Positions 47,150 through 59,555 are shown, counted from the first letter of the stretch. The stretch: 64,000 nt of DNA from Ectobius pallidus (GCA_964059195.1 CAXKWD010000005.1:94377882-94441881), one strand, 5' to 3'. Notes: generated by a model not told the origin, from the letters alone. A program made the numbers and translations.

Positions 47150-47390
47150 GGACGCCATGGTGCAGTATTACGCTACAAAACGAAGATCAGATTCAGTCCC
47201 CGATGAGGTAATTGGATTTTTCAATTGGCCTAAACCTTCCAGGAAAATATGACCCTGTGGTCAACTCAGCCCAATGCTGACAATCTTACCACCTTCAGGT
47301 TCCGAATGTATAGAAACTCGAGAGCCTTAACATCCTTGAACTCTGAGGATCTCCATCATATTTCTTAGAATCGCTGTTTTCGCCCTAGAG
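47150..47390 (+). mobile_element. Diverged SINE, family B
   Basis: This aligns with the 33.15-33.59 kb SINE read in reverse: TACGCTACAAAACG, CCCCGATGAGGTAATTGG, TTTTTCAATTGGCCTAA, then GCTGACAATCTTACC and TCCGAATGTATAGAAACTCG. The A-box head is degraded, so it is unlikely to be transcribed. Confidence 0.65.
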
Positions 47391-48849
47391 TAAGCAGACC
47401 TTTTAAATAAGAACAAGACATTCTGGTATCTAGGTGAAACATATCAGTAGGGCTATTATAGTACGGCTCGCATTTAATATAACATCAGTTCTTTACACAA
47501 CATCAGGAACCCATATTAACAAGTTCACAGTGTGGAAAAATCCCCGTTTTCCCTTTTTCTTCTTTGTGTGTGTGTGTGTGTTTTTTTCAGATTTGGATCG
47601 AGAACAACGATTCCTTAAAATGTGGTGGTCTTATTGCCAACCATAAAGTTGGGTAAAGGTATTTTACGTTCCTATTGTAAATGAAAACTCATTGTATATT
47701 TTATAAGTAATTAGCAAGTGAAATCATCTGTGGGCTCTAAGCATAGAATCGATTAAAACAATTTTAGTAATATGCAAAAATAAAAATCATAACAGGTGAA
47801 AAGATTCTTCACATTTTACATTTAAAAATAGGCAATTAATTTTATACCATGCTGTTATACAATATTTTTGGGAGACGAATTTACACGTTAGTATCAGTAA
47901 AAAGATCAAAGGAATTAAAAATAAGATCAAGAAGTAATTTTATGATTTTTAGACATTTCTGTAACATTCCTAGCGCTATTTTTGTGAATTTTTAGTGATT
48001 AAGTTATAGAGAAAAGTAGTGTAATATATTAATTTTTCTTCACAAAGAAAGTTAGAGAATCTGCACTAAAACTCCTTGGAAATCCTTTTAACATCTCGCT
48101 AAGTTTATGTATATTATCCTATGAGCATTCGCCAGCTTATTTAATATGCCTAACCTGCGCAACTCCTAAGTGATGCAGACCACCACCCATTAGAAACTTC
48201 TGGATAAATTACGTATGGAGTCTATGGTCTGGATTTGTTTGATTTATATGAAGTTATTATTGATGTAGAAAGTAATAAACCGTCTGAAGAACCTCTTTTC
48301 CAGCGGGAGATTGCTTCTCTAGGGACGTAGCGTTTGTGTTTTTAATTTGCCGATGACTTAGCAGTGAATAGATAGAACATCATTTGACATAATACGAGTT
48401 TATATCCCTGGTCATATTAGCCAGGCTTGTGCAGCACATGGTCCAGCATCGCCAGAAATAACTTAGCTTGGGCAGGGGTGTCCAATAGTCTCCCACTTGT
48501 TCATCTTTTTCTGCATACATAGGAAGAGTACTAGTATATGACATAATTATTACGAGGCATTGAGTGAAATATTGATTACTCTGGATCGAAAATGCATACA
48601 TTTGTAGTATACATGAATCAGTAGACTGTAGTCAATGAACACCCTAACCAAGACTTGAAATTTTACAACGACTACTGTAATAATAAGTGCATCGTATTAT
48701 AGGAATTCGCTGTTTAAATAATCCTGCATAAAAATTTGAAACCTATTTTCTTACATACTATTAATTCGATACTTTTACATGTTTGAAATGGATAGACTTT
48801 TGCAATATTATGTTTAATGAATTTTAATGACTGTAGACCTATAGAAAGA

Positions 48850-49172
48850 CCGCCGGCGTGGTCTTGTGGTTAGCGTCGCTGACTACAGATCTGACGGCCC
48901 GGGTTCGATCCCCATTACCTGCTCGGGTTTTTCTGAGGTGAGGAGGTCTGGCAGGGGTGCACTCAGCCTCGTGATTCAAATTGAGGAGCTACTTGATAGA
49001 GAAGTAGCGGCTCCGGTCATGAAAACCACCATTAACGGCCGTGGGTTTCGAAATGCTGACCACATGTCCCCCAATCCTGCCATCTGCCTGTGGTAGATGA
49101 CGCAGCGGTCGGGTGGTAGGCCAAATCCCTCCAGGGATATAGCGCCACGCAGTTTAGTTTAGTTTAGTTTAG
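48850..49172 (+). mobile_element. tRNA-derived SINE, family A, best-preserved copy
   Basis: The head GCGTGGTCTTGTGGTTAGCG is followed at tRNA-like distance by CCCGGGTTCGATCCCC (B box), then a roughly 200-bp body and a (TTTAG)n tail at 49150-49172. It shares its body with the copies at 19614-19848 and 34440-34512. The intact boxes and simple tail make this the reference copy in the window. A true tRNA gene is excluded because no cloverleaf closes around the boxes and the sequence continues as SINE body. Confidence 0.85.
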
Positions 49173-49174
49173 GC

Positions 49175-50700
49175 CTATAGAAAAAAGCAACTCATCTACC
49201 TGGATACAAGATACATCGATAGACTACAACCTGCTGTGATATAATTGTACATAACAAAAATAATTTTATTTATGTTTATTTGTATTATTTATAGTGATCT
49301 ATGGTTCACTAAATGATTTCAACCTTTTAACATTAAACTAAACGATAATGTAACTTCTAAAAATTTACAATACCTCATATTTGCACGCATGAACTAAGTA
49401 CCTATTGATCAACCGGTTATGCATTGAACATAAAAAACTAACTTATGACTACTTTATGAAGAAAATTCCTCTTCAACATGTAAGACATCTAAATATCTGT
49501 CAAATACTCCAAGACTGTATACAAAATAACCAACAGCGACAACAGTTCCAGATTCGCTTCGATGTAGAAAACGTGACTGTTGATTTATCTATTTGCTATG
49601 AAGTAATATAATTCTTAAAGTCAATTGGACAAATGCCAAATATTCTATAAGTTATATATTTATTGTTTATGTACTGAATTGAACAAAGTGTTATAAATGT
49701 AATTGCGATAATATAAATTATGACTGCCGCGATATGACTTATAGATATAAAGCGACAATAAATCAATAAATGAATTTTAAAGGAAATATCGTAGACAATC
49801 CCAAGAGAGATTTCGAGTTGATCGATATATTTGGGATGAATATCTTATGAACCTCGGAATCTCGTGTCGGATTTATTAAGACTATTCCATGAGTAAAATG
49901 TAACGGATTTTGTAAATAATAATTATTTTCTTACTTCATTGACAACATTGTCAGTCAGGCATATTAAATAAATGAACAGTCCATTAATCGATTCGATGAA
50001 TCGTAGAAGTTCCTTATATCGAAACGCTATAAAAGCAAACGAACTGGCTTGCACCGAATCGAAATTGTGTTTTTAATCAATGGACTTTTATATTATTACA
50101 ATTTACAAACAAGTTATGTTGTATAAAATAATGTGTTCTCATTCTGTTTACTGGCAGCAGGTGACGTATTAATCAGCGCACGTTGATGCCTTACGTGTCC
50201 TGTAAAAAAACCTGATGTTTTATAAGATAAAATTGCATCCTTTCAATCCGAGGAAGCATATTATAACATAAGATCGTGATTGGTCTATATCCGAGGAACT
50301 GCTAAAACTTATTGGTCAGTATCAAACACGCAGCGTATGAATGGAATAGTCACTTTAAAAATAAATTTAACAGTTATAAAATTACAAATTGACCAGTCCG
50401 AAAAATACCGTCCGAAAATTTTGCACATTCAACCTCCCATCACAAAAAAAAAAAAACCTTGAAATTAAATTTTCAGAGAATTGTAGACCCATACACGAAA
50501 TGACAGAGGGTTTATTATATATAACAGTTACTAAATTATAAGCCAACAGGAAAAAGAACTCAAGAACGTCCACCGAAAAGATGGAAATACCAGTTCACAA
50601 TATGAGACCGAACAGGCCAACAGGCCAACAGGCCTAATCCATGAAGGTGGTGGTGGTGATGATTATGATGACAAATTATAGCTCTGCAATAACGAAATAG
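49175..50700. other. Intergenic DNA, no gene recognised
   Basis: Only short unrelated frames are present. A 68-codon frame at 49405-49611 is unrecognised. CAGGCCAACAGGCCAACAGG near 50613 is a small tandem triplication. Confidence 0.35.
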
Positions 50701-51529
50701 AATCAGGTAAACTGATGTAACAAAGTGCCAGTATGCTTTTATTTAATCAGTAAAAAGTTAATTGGAATTATGATATGCAGAGAATAAATTATTTTTGTTA
50801 TCGATTTCCTAGTTAAGCTGCAGATCGATTCATTAAGCAGGACTTACGGAAGAACAAAGGTCTAATGCTTGATACTTAACCTTAATTCAAACTCGTATAC
50901 ACTGATTTAAGACATTCTTAAAATATGCCAACATTTCACAAAATACACTGGCGAAGAACTCCACTTAATGTATGTAGGCCTAATTATTTCAGAGTTTATA
51001 TCTTCTGTATATAACAGTATTCAACTTGATGAACGAAATAAACATCTGACCAGTTTGATAATCAAACCTTCAAATTTACTTCGTTACTATCACCGTATGT
51101 CTCAGCTTAAATGCGAAGGACTGTGTCATGGCTAATAACGAAGTAAATTGGAAGATTTAATTATCAAACTATTCAGTGTTTATTTCGTTCATCAAGTTGA
51201 ATACTGTTATATACAGTAGATATAGCCTAAACTCTGAAATAATTAGGTCTACATACATTAAGTGGAGTTCTTCGCCAGTGTATTTTGTGAAATCTTGACA
51301 TAATTATTTTAAGAATGTCTTGTATCAGTGTATACGAGTTTGAATTAAGGTTAAGTATCAAACTTTAGACCTTTGTTCTTCCGTAAGTCCTGCTTAATGA
51401 ATCGATCTGCAGCTTAACTCGGAAATCGATAACAAAAATAACTTATTCTCAGCAAATCATAATTCCAATTAACTTTTTACTGATTAAACAAAAGCATACT
51501 GGCACTTTGCTACATCAGTTTACCTGATT
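50701..51529. mobile_element. 829-bp foldback (palindromic) element
   Basis: The left arm (50701-51088) and right arm (about 51133-51529) are inverted copies with scattered mismatches. They start and end with AATCAGGTAAACTGATGTAA and its complement, and a roughly 45-bp loop lies between. There is no coding capacity. A related one-armed fragment with the same terminus is at 57239-57397, and a shorter one at 52822-52862, so this is a dispersed family of foldback elements. No clear target duplication was identified. Confidence 0.8.
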
Positions 51530-51531
51530 TT

Positions 51532-53650
51532 ATTTTTATATAGAAAGAATGTATTCATAGCTTTTCTCAGGAATCTGTCTCCTGTGAATGTTAAAGTAAG
51601 GACTGCCTTCATGGTCAAGGGTTAATGTTTCTGTATACAGATCCGGAAGCTCGGGAAAAAGAAGTTGCACCTTTTCTCGATGTAACAATCAGTGGCCATG
51701 CTGACCATATGTCCTCATTTTGCATCTACCAAGAGGTCGAAAAATGGAAGTAGATGGAACGTTCAGGATATAGAGACCTCCAAAACATTGCAAATTAGTC
51801 TTTCCAAGAATTTGAATCTACGAAATATATTACCACCTGGCCAACCAACAGTTACAAATAGCCATAGGAAAGTAATAATAACCTATACCCTATAAAGTAT
51901 TAATGCAATGCGGTATTAAAATAATAAGTAGGCATATTTTTGCTTTCTCTGTCTGTCCAATAGGAACCAGATGTACAGAAAGAATAGTGTTCGTCTCTGA
52001 AAATACATTTTCAGTTTTCATCATTAAACTACACTTTTGAGGTCCTTGAGTAAAAAGTACAACCTTAATTAGTGTTTTGTCTGTTTATCTGTAGAAAGCA
52101 TAGCACAAAAATGAAACAGAACGAAATTCTGTATTCGGGTTTTTAAGTATCTTTCGGAGATTTAGCACGTAGATGACATTGTCTTCCTTTTACACCACCT
52201 TACATTAAGAAGATTTTTACGACTTTCTCGAAAACAGCTCAGACGATTTAGTTCGAAATTTTTACACTAACGCCTTGCAATAGGACTTAAGACTTTTAAT
52301 TGAAACATGTAGGCTATTCACAAATATTCAGGATAAGCAAGTCCCAACTTCCAGAAAATGTCTGTCTGGCCAACAATTTACGGCTTTGCGAGTGGCTGAG
52401 ATATTTCAATACACACTCCCACAATGCGTCCACTTACTATGAAAAGTCATATATCGCAAGTTCCACGTTAGTTTACAGAATGTAATGAAGCGTTTCACAT
52501 CATATTTTTAAGTAGTGTTTCATATTGTAGCGTAGATATAATACGGTATTTTCGGGGATTTGACGACACTCTGCAGCCAACCAGTCTAGGATTCCTTGTC
52601 AAACATAAACCCACGCACATTATTTAATTTCTGAACATATCCGGAAGCTTTAGTAGAAATGATGTAACCTTGCCACCAAGACTGGCAACTCTCCCAGAAT
52701 TCCATATGCCCTGGCTGTCATATCAGCTCACACCTCAGTACTGAACTTCATTCATCACCAGAAGTATGAAAATCAGTGTAGTGTGTAATCGTATTAGACA
52801 TTACGAAATCACTTATTTAAATAAAATCAGGTAAACTGACATAACAAAGTGACAGATGGTGTTATAATAAGCCATGTTTCAGGAACTATTGAGTTTTAGA
52901 CTCTGGTTTCTTGAGGAAGTTTGATAAAGTTTGAAGGAATGTGTGGGATAACTAGAATATTAACAGAACGAATTTGCAACAAATTCCTCACCTCAACAAT
53001 AAGCCTATTCCTTTATTTTTGTCAAAAATTTTACGATTCTATCTGTCCTATAAGAGTGTTAGAAGTTGCATAATGTAAGGAAAATATACAAAAATTTACT
53101 TAAAATAAAAAAAATTTAACTTACTGTAGTCTAAGATATAACCGATGGAAATATGACAAAAAATCATAGGACCAAACTTGTAGTTCTCTCATATTCCGTT
53201 ACTGCTGCTGCAATCGGTGTTTTGGTACGACTTACCATTTAGCTACTTTAAGCCATAAAAGGTCTACACAGACCTTAAAGTTGCGCCCGCCATTTTTAAT
53301 GTTTTTCGGCGATAAAAATGTAAGAATCATAACTTTTTGGGATATTTCTGTCGGTTATAACTTTATAAGCTATACCTAGGTACATTATAAGTACGCATAA
53401 TTTCAAGTTTCAGGTTCATCTGGAAGTGGGCAAACAATTGTGTAAATAAATGAGTTGGCCACGCGGCTTTGTAGCATAGTGTTGATTTGCTATTTTTAAA
53501 CTGTTAACTGAGCGGTACTCTTGTACCGGGTAACTGATTTGGTCCAAAATCAATATTTCTCTCTTTCTTACCTCTCCATTTTAGGGACATTTAAGCGACA
53601 ACGCCGCCCAGGCCTTACAGGGCCGCGACCGGTCGGGAGAGGGATTATCT
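51532..53650. other. Intergenic DNA with a foldback-family fragment
   Basis: A short piece of the foldback terminus (AAATCAGGTAAACTGA...) lies at 52822-52862. Otherwise no coding frame or element is supported. Confidence 0.4.
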
Positions 53651-53659
53651 ATGGATCAC

Positions 53660-53952
53660 ATACATAATTTTTTTGACCAGACAAGATCATGAATGGCCTC
53701 TCCGGATGAGTGACCAGCCCAATGCCGAAGCCACCTCGGAGACAACACGAACACATAGGACGAGACACGCTATTCACCCACATATTCACTCTGAAGGCGA
53801 TGAAAATGACGGCCAGATGATATCCGGGGACCACAAGGGCCTAAAGTTACCCGATATTTGTCTCACATGTGAGAAAAAAAAAAACGAAAAAATCCCACCT
53901 AGGTAACTTGTCCGACCAAGATTCGAACACGCGAGAGAGGAACCACAGTGGC
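53660..53952 (-). mobile_element. Possible tRNA-derived SINE, third family
   Basis: On the minus strand, CACTGTGGTTCCTCTCTCGC and then GTGTTCGAATCTTGG resemble degraded A and B boxes. They precede a less AT-rich body that ends near GGAGAGGCCATTCATGATC. It differs from families A and B. The assignment is tentative because only one copy is present and no tail is clear. Confidence 0.4.
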
Positions 53953-53954
53953 GA

Positions 53955-55405
53955 ACAAAAAGTACACTCTTGGGACAAAAATGGTATTTGAATATTTGTT
54001 TGTTTCTACCCAAGGAATAAACTATTAAACTCTACATAGGTATAGAATATCCACTCCGTATGCGCAATTATCTGTGTGGTGATAATCAATGTGCTAATAG
54101 TGATTCTGAATTCAGTATTCGTTATAATTACGATTTTCACGGGAAGCTTAAAAAATCATCTGTTTCTGTAAATCAGGATGGCGAATAGCATCTTGTAAAT
54201 TGTGAATCTGAACTTACTACGGCAGTATCATTATAACTGGAATGTTTCAGAACTCTCAAAATCCAAAGCAATGTCATCTGTGCAAGAAAATTAGTCGGAC
54301 TAAGCCCGGAAACAGGGGTTGGAATTAGGTGCTGCAAAACATATTATAGACCAACGCTCCAGCGACCGGAAGAGCGTTAGGTTCGCATGGTGAAGAATGC
54401 CAGCGGCACTTTAAAAAAGTGCTTCTTCGTGATGTTCCTCGGATAAGGTTAAAAACAGTGCAAAATACTTTTTCACCCTATGAAAGACGGATAAGTAATT
54501 ATAATTACACAAGAGTGGGCCGTGAAATTATTAAATGTTCATCTTTATACATTTGTGTCAAAGCTTCTTTTAACTGAAATTGAATTTTAATGAATATGGC
54601 ATTCTGCTGTTAAGTGAACTAGCGAAGATGAATGAACGACTACAGTCCTAATTCTTTTCGGGTATAAAAGTTATGCTCATGCATAATTTCAGCTCTATCA
54701 GTTTAATATTTAATCGAAATAGGCAGGAATCACTACGTTATTAAAGAAGTATATCATTAATCCGTACAATCAAATACAATTCACCGCTTCTGATGAATAA
54801 TATGTGTAATGAGATTTTCTATTATAGTTTCGAGTAATCGAGAATTCCAGTGCTGAAAAACTCTGAGCTAGGGACAAAATTACAATACGCTGGTAAAAAA
54901 GCAATAAGGCCAAGGTGCCATGTCAAAGATCAGACCATTGGCTACTTACTGCAGTAAGAAAAAACAATGTCATTGCCGTGAATTGTCATCATTGATAATT
55001 AACGAATTTCAACAGCATTCGGCCTTTGACAATATTCCAGCGAATTCTTCTATACGTTTCTACCTTGGAACGTAGCCTAAGCCAATTAATATAAACAACG
55101 AATCTTTTAGCTTAAAACTATGAGGAAGTTTCTGCTACCCTACTAAAAAATAACAGGAATTTCGATGATCTGAGAAAAGACTCTTATGTAGATCTTGATG
55201 AAAGTGACCGAATTCTAATGAATCTGCCTAAATATAGTCATCAAACGTGCATAAGGTAGACATAACATTGAATTCCAATTTAGGTTAAACTGAAATATTG
55301 AATAGAAGGAAACGGCGATTAGATTTGATTTTTTATACCTTATCCGAACAATAAAGCACATAGTACTGTAAATCGATTAATAAGGCATCGGTTTTGAATA
55401 TTTTC
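53955..55405. other. Intergenic DNA, no gene recognised
   Basis: A GC-richer patch at about 54290-54420 has no recognisable frame. Nothing further is supported. Confidence 0.4.
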
Positions 55406-55407
55406 GC

Positions 55408-55776
55408 AAGTACAATAAAATTGACGTAATAACAGCTGCTCAACAATGTTTTATTTTACAATTCGCCTAGGCCTTTCGGCGTATTTCAGCCATCTTCAGG
55501 GCATATTTTTTACTGGTTTGGATGTCTCAATAATTATAACCAAAACTCCATCTTGACACATTTATAAAATAAAATAAACTTTTTAAAAGGTCTATAAAAA
55601 CACTATCACTGAATCGTCCTGTGTGGGCTCCTCGTTGGTTTTAATTATCGAGACATTCAAGCCAGCAAAAAGAAAAAGATGCCCTGAAGATGGCGGAAAT
55701 ACGCCGAAAGGCCTAGGAGAATTGTAAAATGAAACATTGTTGATCAGCTGGTATTACGTCTATTTCATTTTATTGA
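55408..55776. mobile_element. Inverted-repeat element with hammerhead-like hairpin
   Basis: Arms of about 105 bp (55410-55515 and 55664-55772) are inverted copies around a roughly 150-bp centre. Each arm carries CCTGAAGATGG, a short hairpin and GCCGAAAGGCCTAGG. In the right arm CTGAAGA (55684-55690), stem GGCG/CGCC (55692-55695 with 55702-55705) and GAAA (55706-55709) are ordered like a hammerhead core, with one extra base before the stem. A solo relative at 4963-5075 shows a compensatory stem change. There is no coding sequence. Outer ends share CAATAAAAT and GACGTAATA motifs. Confidence 0.6.
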
Positions 55777-55779
55777 TCG

Positions 55780-56915
55780 AGCTCAATGGTATATAACATG
55801 TATTTTAATAATTTCGCAAGTATGTTACGATAATTTGAAGAATTTTATCTTATTCGCTAGGAAGAACGAAATGGAATAGGTCTAAAGAAAGGTTTATTGA
55901 TTATAGATTAGTGGGACATAAATCAACCTTTAATACTACCTTTTATTCTCGACTCTCTCGCAATTTATCAATTATTGTGAATAGATCATTTATGCTACTA
56001 TCTGATACTGAAAACCTCAACTTTTAATATGAAAGGAAATGTTAATAAAATCTCAAGATTTTCCAGCAGTAAAAATTACTTTTCCTTAAAATTAACTAAA
56101 CTGTTTTCTTGATGATGAATACAATAATGCAATATGAAACAGTACCAGAAAGACATAAATCTAAATAAATTAAATCGTGCATCTTTTGCAAAGGAGAGCG
56201 CATAAAATTGTACACATAATAAGTTTTTCTTTCCAAATATAAGTCGCGTCTGATAGCCAAACCAGGAAACATATAATGGTGTTCCTTAAAAACAATAGTA
56301 AAATAAAGTGTACAGTACTCTTGACTGCGAATGAACTAAACAAAGCAATAAATGTGCCAAAACTTGTAGTATATATATAATTATATGACTATTTTGTTCT
56401 ATGAGTCATAGCTATTACAATAGCATGCTTGTGTACAAAATAGTAGCTGCTTTAAACTCAGAAATGTCTCTGTGAGTCATTGCAATGCTCTGGACAATGC
56501 TCTTGTTTTATTTTGGGTATAATTTTGGTATGATGCTGTAGGTATCATGAATCACCAGTGTTAAACGTAAGAAAATGGGGCAAAAGATGCCCCTAGTATG
56601 CCATATACAAGAAACTTTATTAAAGGAAAACAGATGACAGAAACTAGCATTATTTTTTTATTTTTCTGCAGAATATAAACTTATTTCATGATGCATTTGT
56701 CCTACCGCTTCATAAACTTGAAGAACCCTAGGCATATGCGCCTATTGTGAAAGGTTGAGTTGTACTGTTTCAAGACTCGAATTCATTATGTTTGTAGCTC
56801 AATAGCTGTGAATTAGTGAATAGGTATTATTTCTTATTTTATACCCTGATCTTGATGTAACATGAATTACTGTAGTCCTGGCTTAATTTTTTATTAGCAC
56901 CGTGTGCATCTGATT
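55780..56915. other. Intergenic DNA, no gene recognised
   Basis: AT-rich sequence without family-like frames. A pyrimidine tract ending TTCTTTTCAG just before 56924 resembles a splice acceptor for the THAP-like segment that follows. Confidence 0.4.
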
Positions 56916-56923
56916 CTTTTCAG

Positions 56924-57196
56924 ATGGTCTATTGTTGTGTACCATTCTGCAAAGACTTGAAAGGAAAATCTATAGAAGTCGGTTACCATGAATTTCCGGT
57001 GGACAAGGAACTAAAACTTTCTGGCTTAAAGCAATTTCACACGCCAATTTTGACATTAACAAGTCAAGTGCATCAGTGGTGTGTAGTAAACACTTGCTCG
57101 GAAAATTATTACAGGCCTGGATGTAAACACAAAATACTAAAAAGAGGTGACGATCCAGGTATTTTTCCACATTGTCCTTCTCATAAACGATATTAA
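56924..57196 (+). pseudogene. THAP-domain pseudogene fragment
   Basis: The opening MVYCCVPFCKDLKGKS...YHEFP is the diagnostic start of a THAP zinc finger (C4, C9 as the first zinc pair), and the distal YYRPGCKHKILKRG...IFP matches its C-terminal half. Between them the expected C-x2-H pair is out of frame: bases 57084-57095 read CSKH in a neighbouring frame, so two compensating indels disrupt the finger while leaving an open frame of 90 codons. A splice-acceptor-like TTTTCAG immediately precedes the ATG. THAP domains are DNA-binding modules of transposases and host factors. This copy has probably lost zinc binding; whether it came from a P-like transposon or a host gene is unclear. Confidence 0.7.
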
Positions 57197-57238
57197 AGTC
57201 AATCATATCACTAGCAGATTACGTTCACATTAATTAAT

Positions 57239-57400
57239 AAAATCAGGTAAACTGATGTAACAAATTGCCAGTATGTTTTTGTTTAATCAGTTATGACTGC
57301 AATTATGATATGCAGAATATGTTTTTTTTTAAATTGATTTCCAAGTTAAGCTCCAGATTTACTCATTAAGCAGGGCTTACGGAAGAAGAAAGGTCTACCA
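57239..57400 (+). mobile_element. One-armed fragment of the 829-bp foldback family
   Basis: AAATCAGGTAAACTGATGTA, CCAGTATG, AATTATGATATGCAGA, CATTAAGCAGG and CTTACGGAAGAA follow the same order as 50700-50870. The element stops after about 160 bp with no second arm. Confidence 0.75.
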
Positions 57401-57589
57401 ACTCGGCCACCTGGGTCATTTTAACGGTCTAGTTGGATAAGCGCATGTAAATCAATAGTGTTTTTTGCCAAAGCTACCTGTATTTTAATTTCCAAGGCCT
57501 TATAAGATCACAGTAAAACAATAGGCTATGTTGTCAAGATAACTGATTTTCATTTTTTTTTATAAATTCTTTCGAATACGTATATTACC

Positions 57590-58365
57590 ATAAAATAGGC
57601 ACTAAATTGAGCATTACTCCGAAACAGGTCAACCGATTTTATCCATTATGAATAGACGTCTTCCCATGGACATTATAAATGTGTATACCAAGTTTCATAA
57701 AAATCCGGTAAAGCGTATTTGAGTTACCGCGTCCTTAAAATATACACTAAATTGTGTTTTACTTCGGTACCGGTCTACCGATTTGGTCCAATATCAGTAG
57801 ACGTCTTTCCACGTACATTATAAATGGGTATACAACATTTCAGGAAAATCCAATAAAGCATATTTGAGTTATCGCGACTTCTTATATATTAACATAAAAA
57901 CACTAAATTGGGCATTATTCCGGTACTGGACAACCGACTTGGTCCAATATCAATAAAAGTCTTCCCATGGACATTATAAATGCGTATACGAAGTTTCATA
58001 AATATCCGATAAAGCTTATTTGAGTTATTGCGCCTTTAAAGTAGACACTAAATTGGGTTTTACTCCGGTACCGGTCAACAGATTAGGTTCAAATTCAATA
58101 GGGCACTTCTCATGGACGTCATAAATGGGTGTACCAAGTTTCATGGAAATCCGATACAATCTATTAAAATAAGCACTAAATTGGGCATTACTCCGGTGCC
58201 GGTGAACCGATTTGGTTCAATATCAATAGGGTTCTTCCCATTGACATTATAAAAGTGTTTTCCAAGTTTCATGAAAATCCGAAAAAGCGTATTTGAGTTA
58301 TTGCGCGTACAGACACACGGACGGACGGACAGACGGACAGACATTTTTCGTCCCCACACACAATC
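57590..58365 (+). repeat. ~150-bp tandem repeats ending in a GGAC/AGAC microsatellite
   Basis: Five units begin CACTAAATTG near 57598, 57749, 57899, 58047 and 58170. Each contains TTACTCCGGTACCGGT, a CCGATTTGGTCCAATATCA-like stretch, GACATTATAAATG, CCAAGTTTCAT and TTTGAGTTATTGCG. The last unit runs into CACGGACGGACGGACAGACG repeats. The pattern resembles tandem-repeat-bearing non-autonomous transposons seen in many invertebrates, but termini could not be placed. Confidence 0.8.
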
Positions 58366-58389
58366 TCATAAAGTACCATATTGGCACTT

Positions 58390-59270
58390 AATAATTAAAA
58401 TAATTCAATCAGTTAATTCCGTGGCCGGTCAATTTGAGTGTGGTTTTCTCAGAGGTTCCCCCACTCCAGAAGGAGAATGCCTGATTGAAATTTTGCTACC
58501 CAGAACATTCTCTATCCGTTGTTGTGCATGTTTGTGTGGTCTCAGGAAGTACACCATTCGGATCACATTCAATGTCCTGAATCAACACACGTAATCCTTA
58601 GCTTTGTTCCCTACCCTAATCTGTTGGTCTGTAAGCCCCTCAGAGGGGAGGTAAAGCAGAAAAGGAAAAATGTTTAAAAGTTTGATTATACTCAAACATT
58701 TTTGGGTAGGCAGAGGAGTTAATAAGATATTGTTTGGGGGTACGGGGTGGACAGTGGCTGGATACCACTGCCCTAGAGGATAGAGAAAATTCCACCATTG
58801 TGTGTTGACTATTGAAGCTATTACTACAGTAGACAAAAATAGGATTCAAACCACGGTGGGCCTCCCCTAGACTCTGGAAGAAATGAAGATTGAAATAACA
58901 AGAAAAATACGCGAAATATCCGAAGTAGAGCTGCAAAGAGTATTCTAGAATTCCATACGGCCTTGTCAGATAAGCGCAGAACAGAGAGGGCGTAATTTTC
59001 AACATCTAATTTAACATAATTTAATTGCCAGTGCATTCTGTGAAATCGGCAAATATTTTTAAGCATTTTCTACAAGATTATAAATGACCATAATATAAAT
59101 TTAGCTAAATTATAATTTCCCTGACATTTGTTAAGAGGGGGTAGTGCAAACGTTTTGCATGGATTTCAATAAACGCAAGTTTGAACTTTTACGTTTATGA
59201 ATGTGGTTCTATACATTTAAACCTATTGTTGATATTTCAATAGATTATGTGTTTTCACTCTGGATTTTCT
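58390..59270. other. Intergenic DNA, no gene recognised
   Basis: A 121-codon minus-strand frame at 58640-59005 spans a GC-richer patch without any recognised domain. GTGGTTTGAATCC on the minus strand near 58850 is B-box-like but has no convincing A box. The stretch may hold a decayed SINE. Confidence 0.3.
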
Positions 59271-59319
59271 TATTGATTGCCTTATGTGTTTGAGTCTGTT
59301 TTAACTTTTTTCCCCTCAG

Positions 59320-59555
59320 ATTTCGACTTCAAATTTATGTCAGGTGTATGTATCAGCCAAATGTTACAACTTCATGAACTGGTGGTAGGTCTACTCGAAA
59401 AAGAACATATAAAGCAATTATTGCTCTATTGTTTGCCATTACTATACGCTCCTCTTGACATAAATCATGAGACTAGTGAGATATCCATGAATTTATCACA
59501 TGAAATTAGCGACATGACATTTATTCCTGCCTACTTTACAGCGAGTCGCAGTTAA
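59320..59555 (+). other. Candidate terminal coding exon
   Basis: A polypyrimidine tract and acceptor (TTTTTTCCCCTCAG) end at about 59319. They are followed by 78 open codons to TAA, including QMLQLHELVVGLLEKEHIKQ and YCLPLLYAPLDIN, which reads more like protein than its surroundings. No family is recognised and no upstream exon was found, so this is only a candidate. Confidence 0.2.

Noticed and set aside
48860..48920. tRNA gene
   Set aside because: A and B boxes are present but no acceptor or anticodon stems close, and the sequence continues into a repeated SINE body.
58640..59005. 121-codon minus-strand frame
   Set aside because: It overlaps three other open frames in a GC-richer repeat-like patch and shows no domain; it is more likely a decayed SINE or chance.
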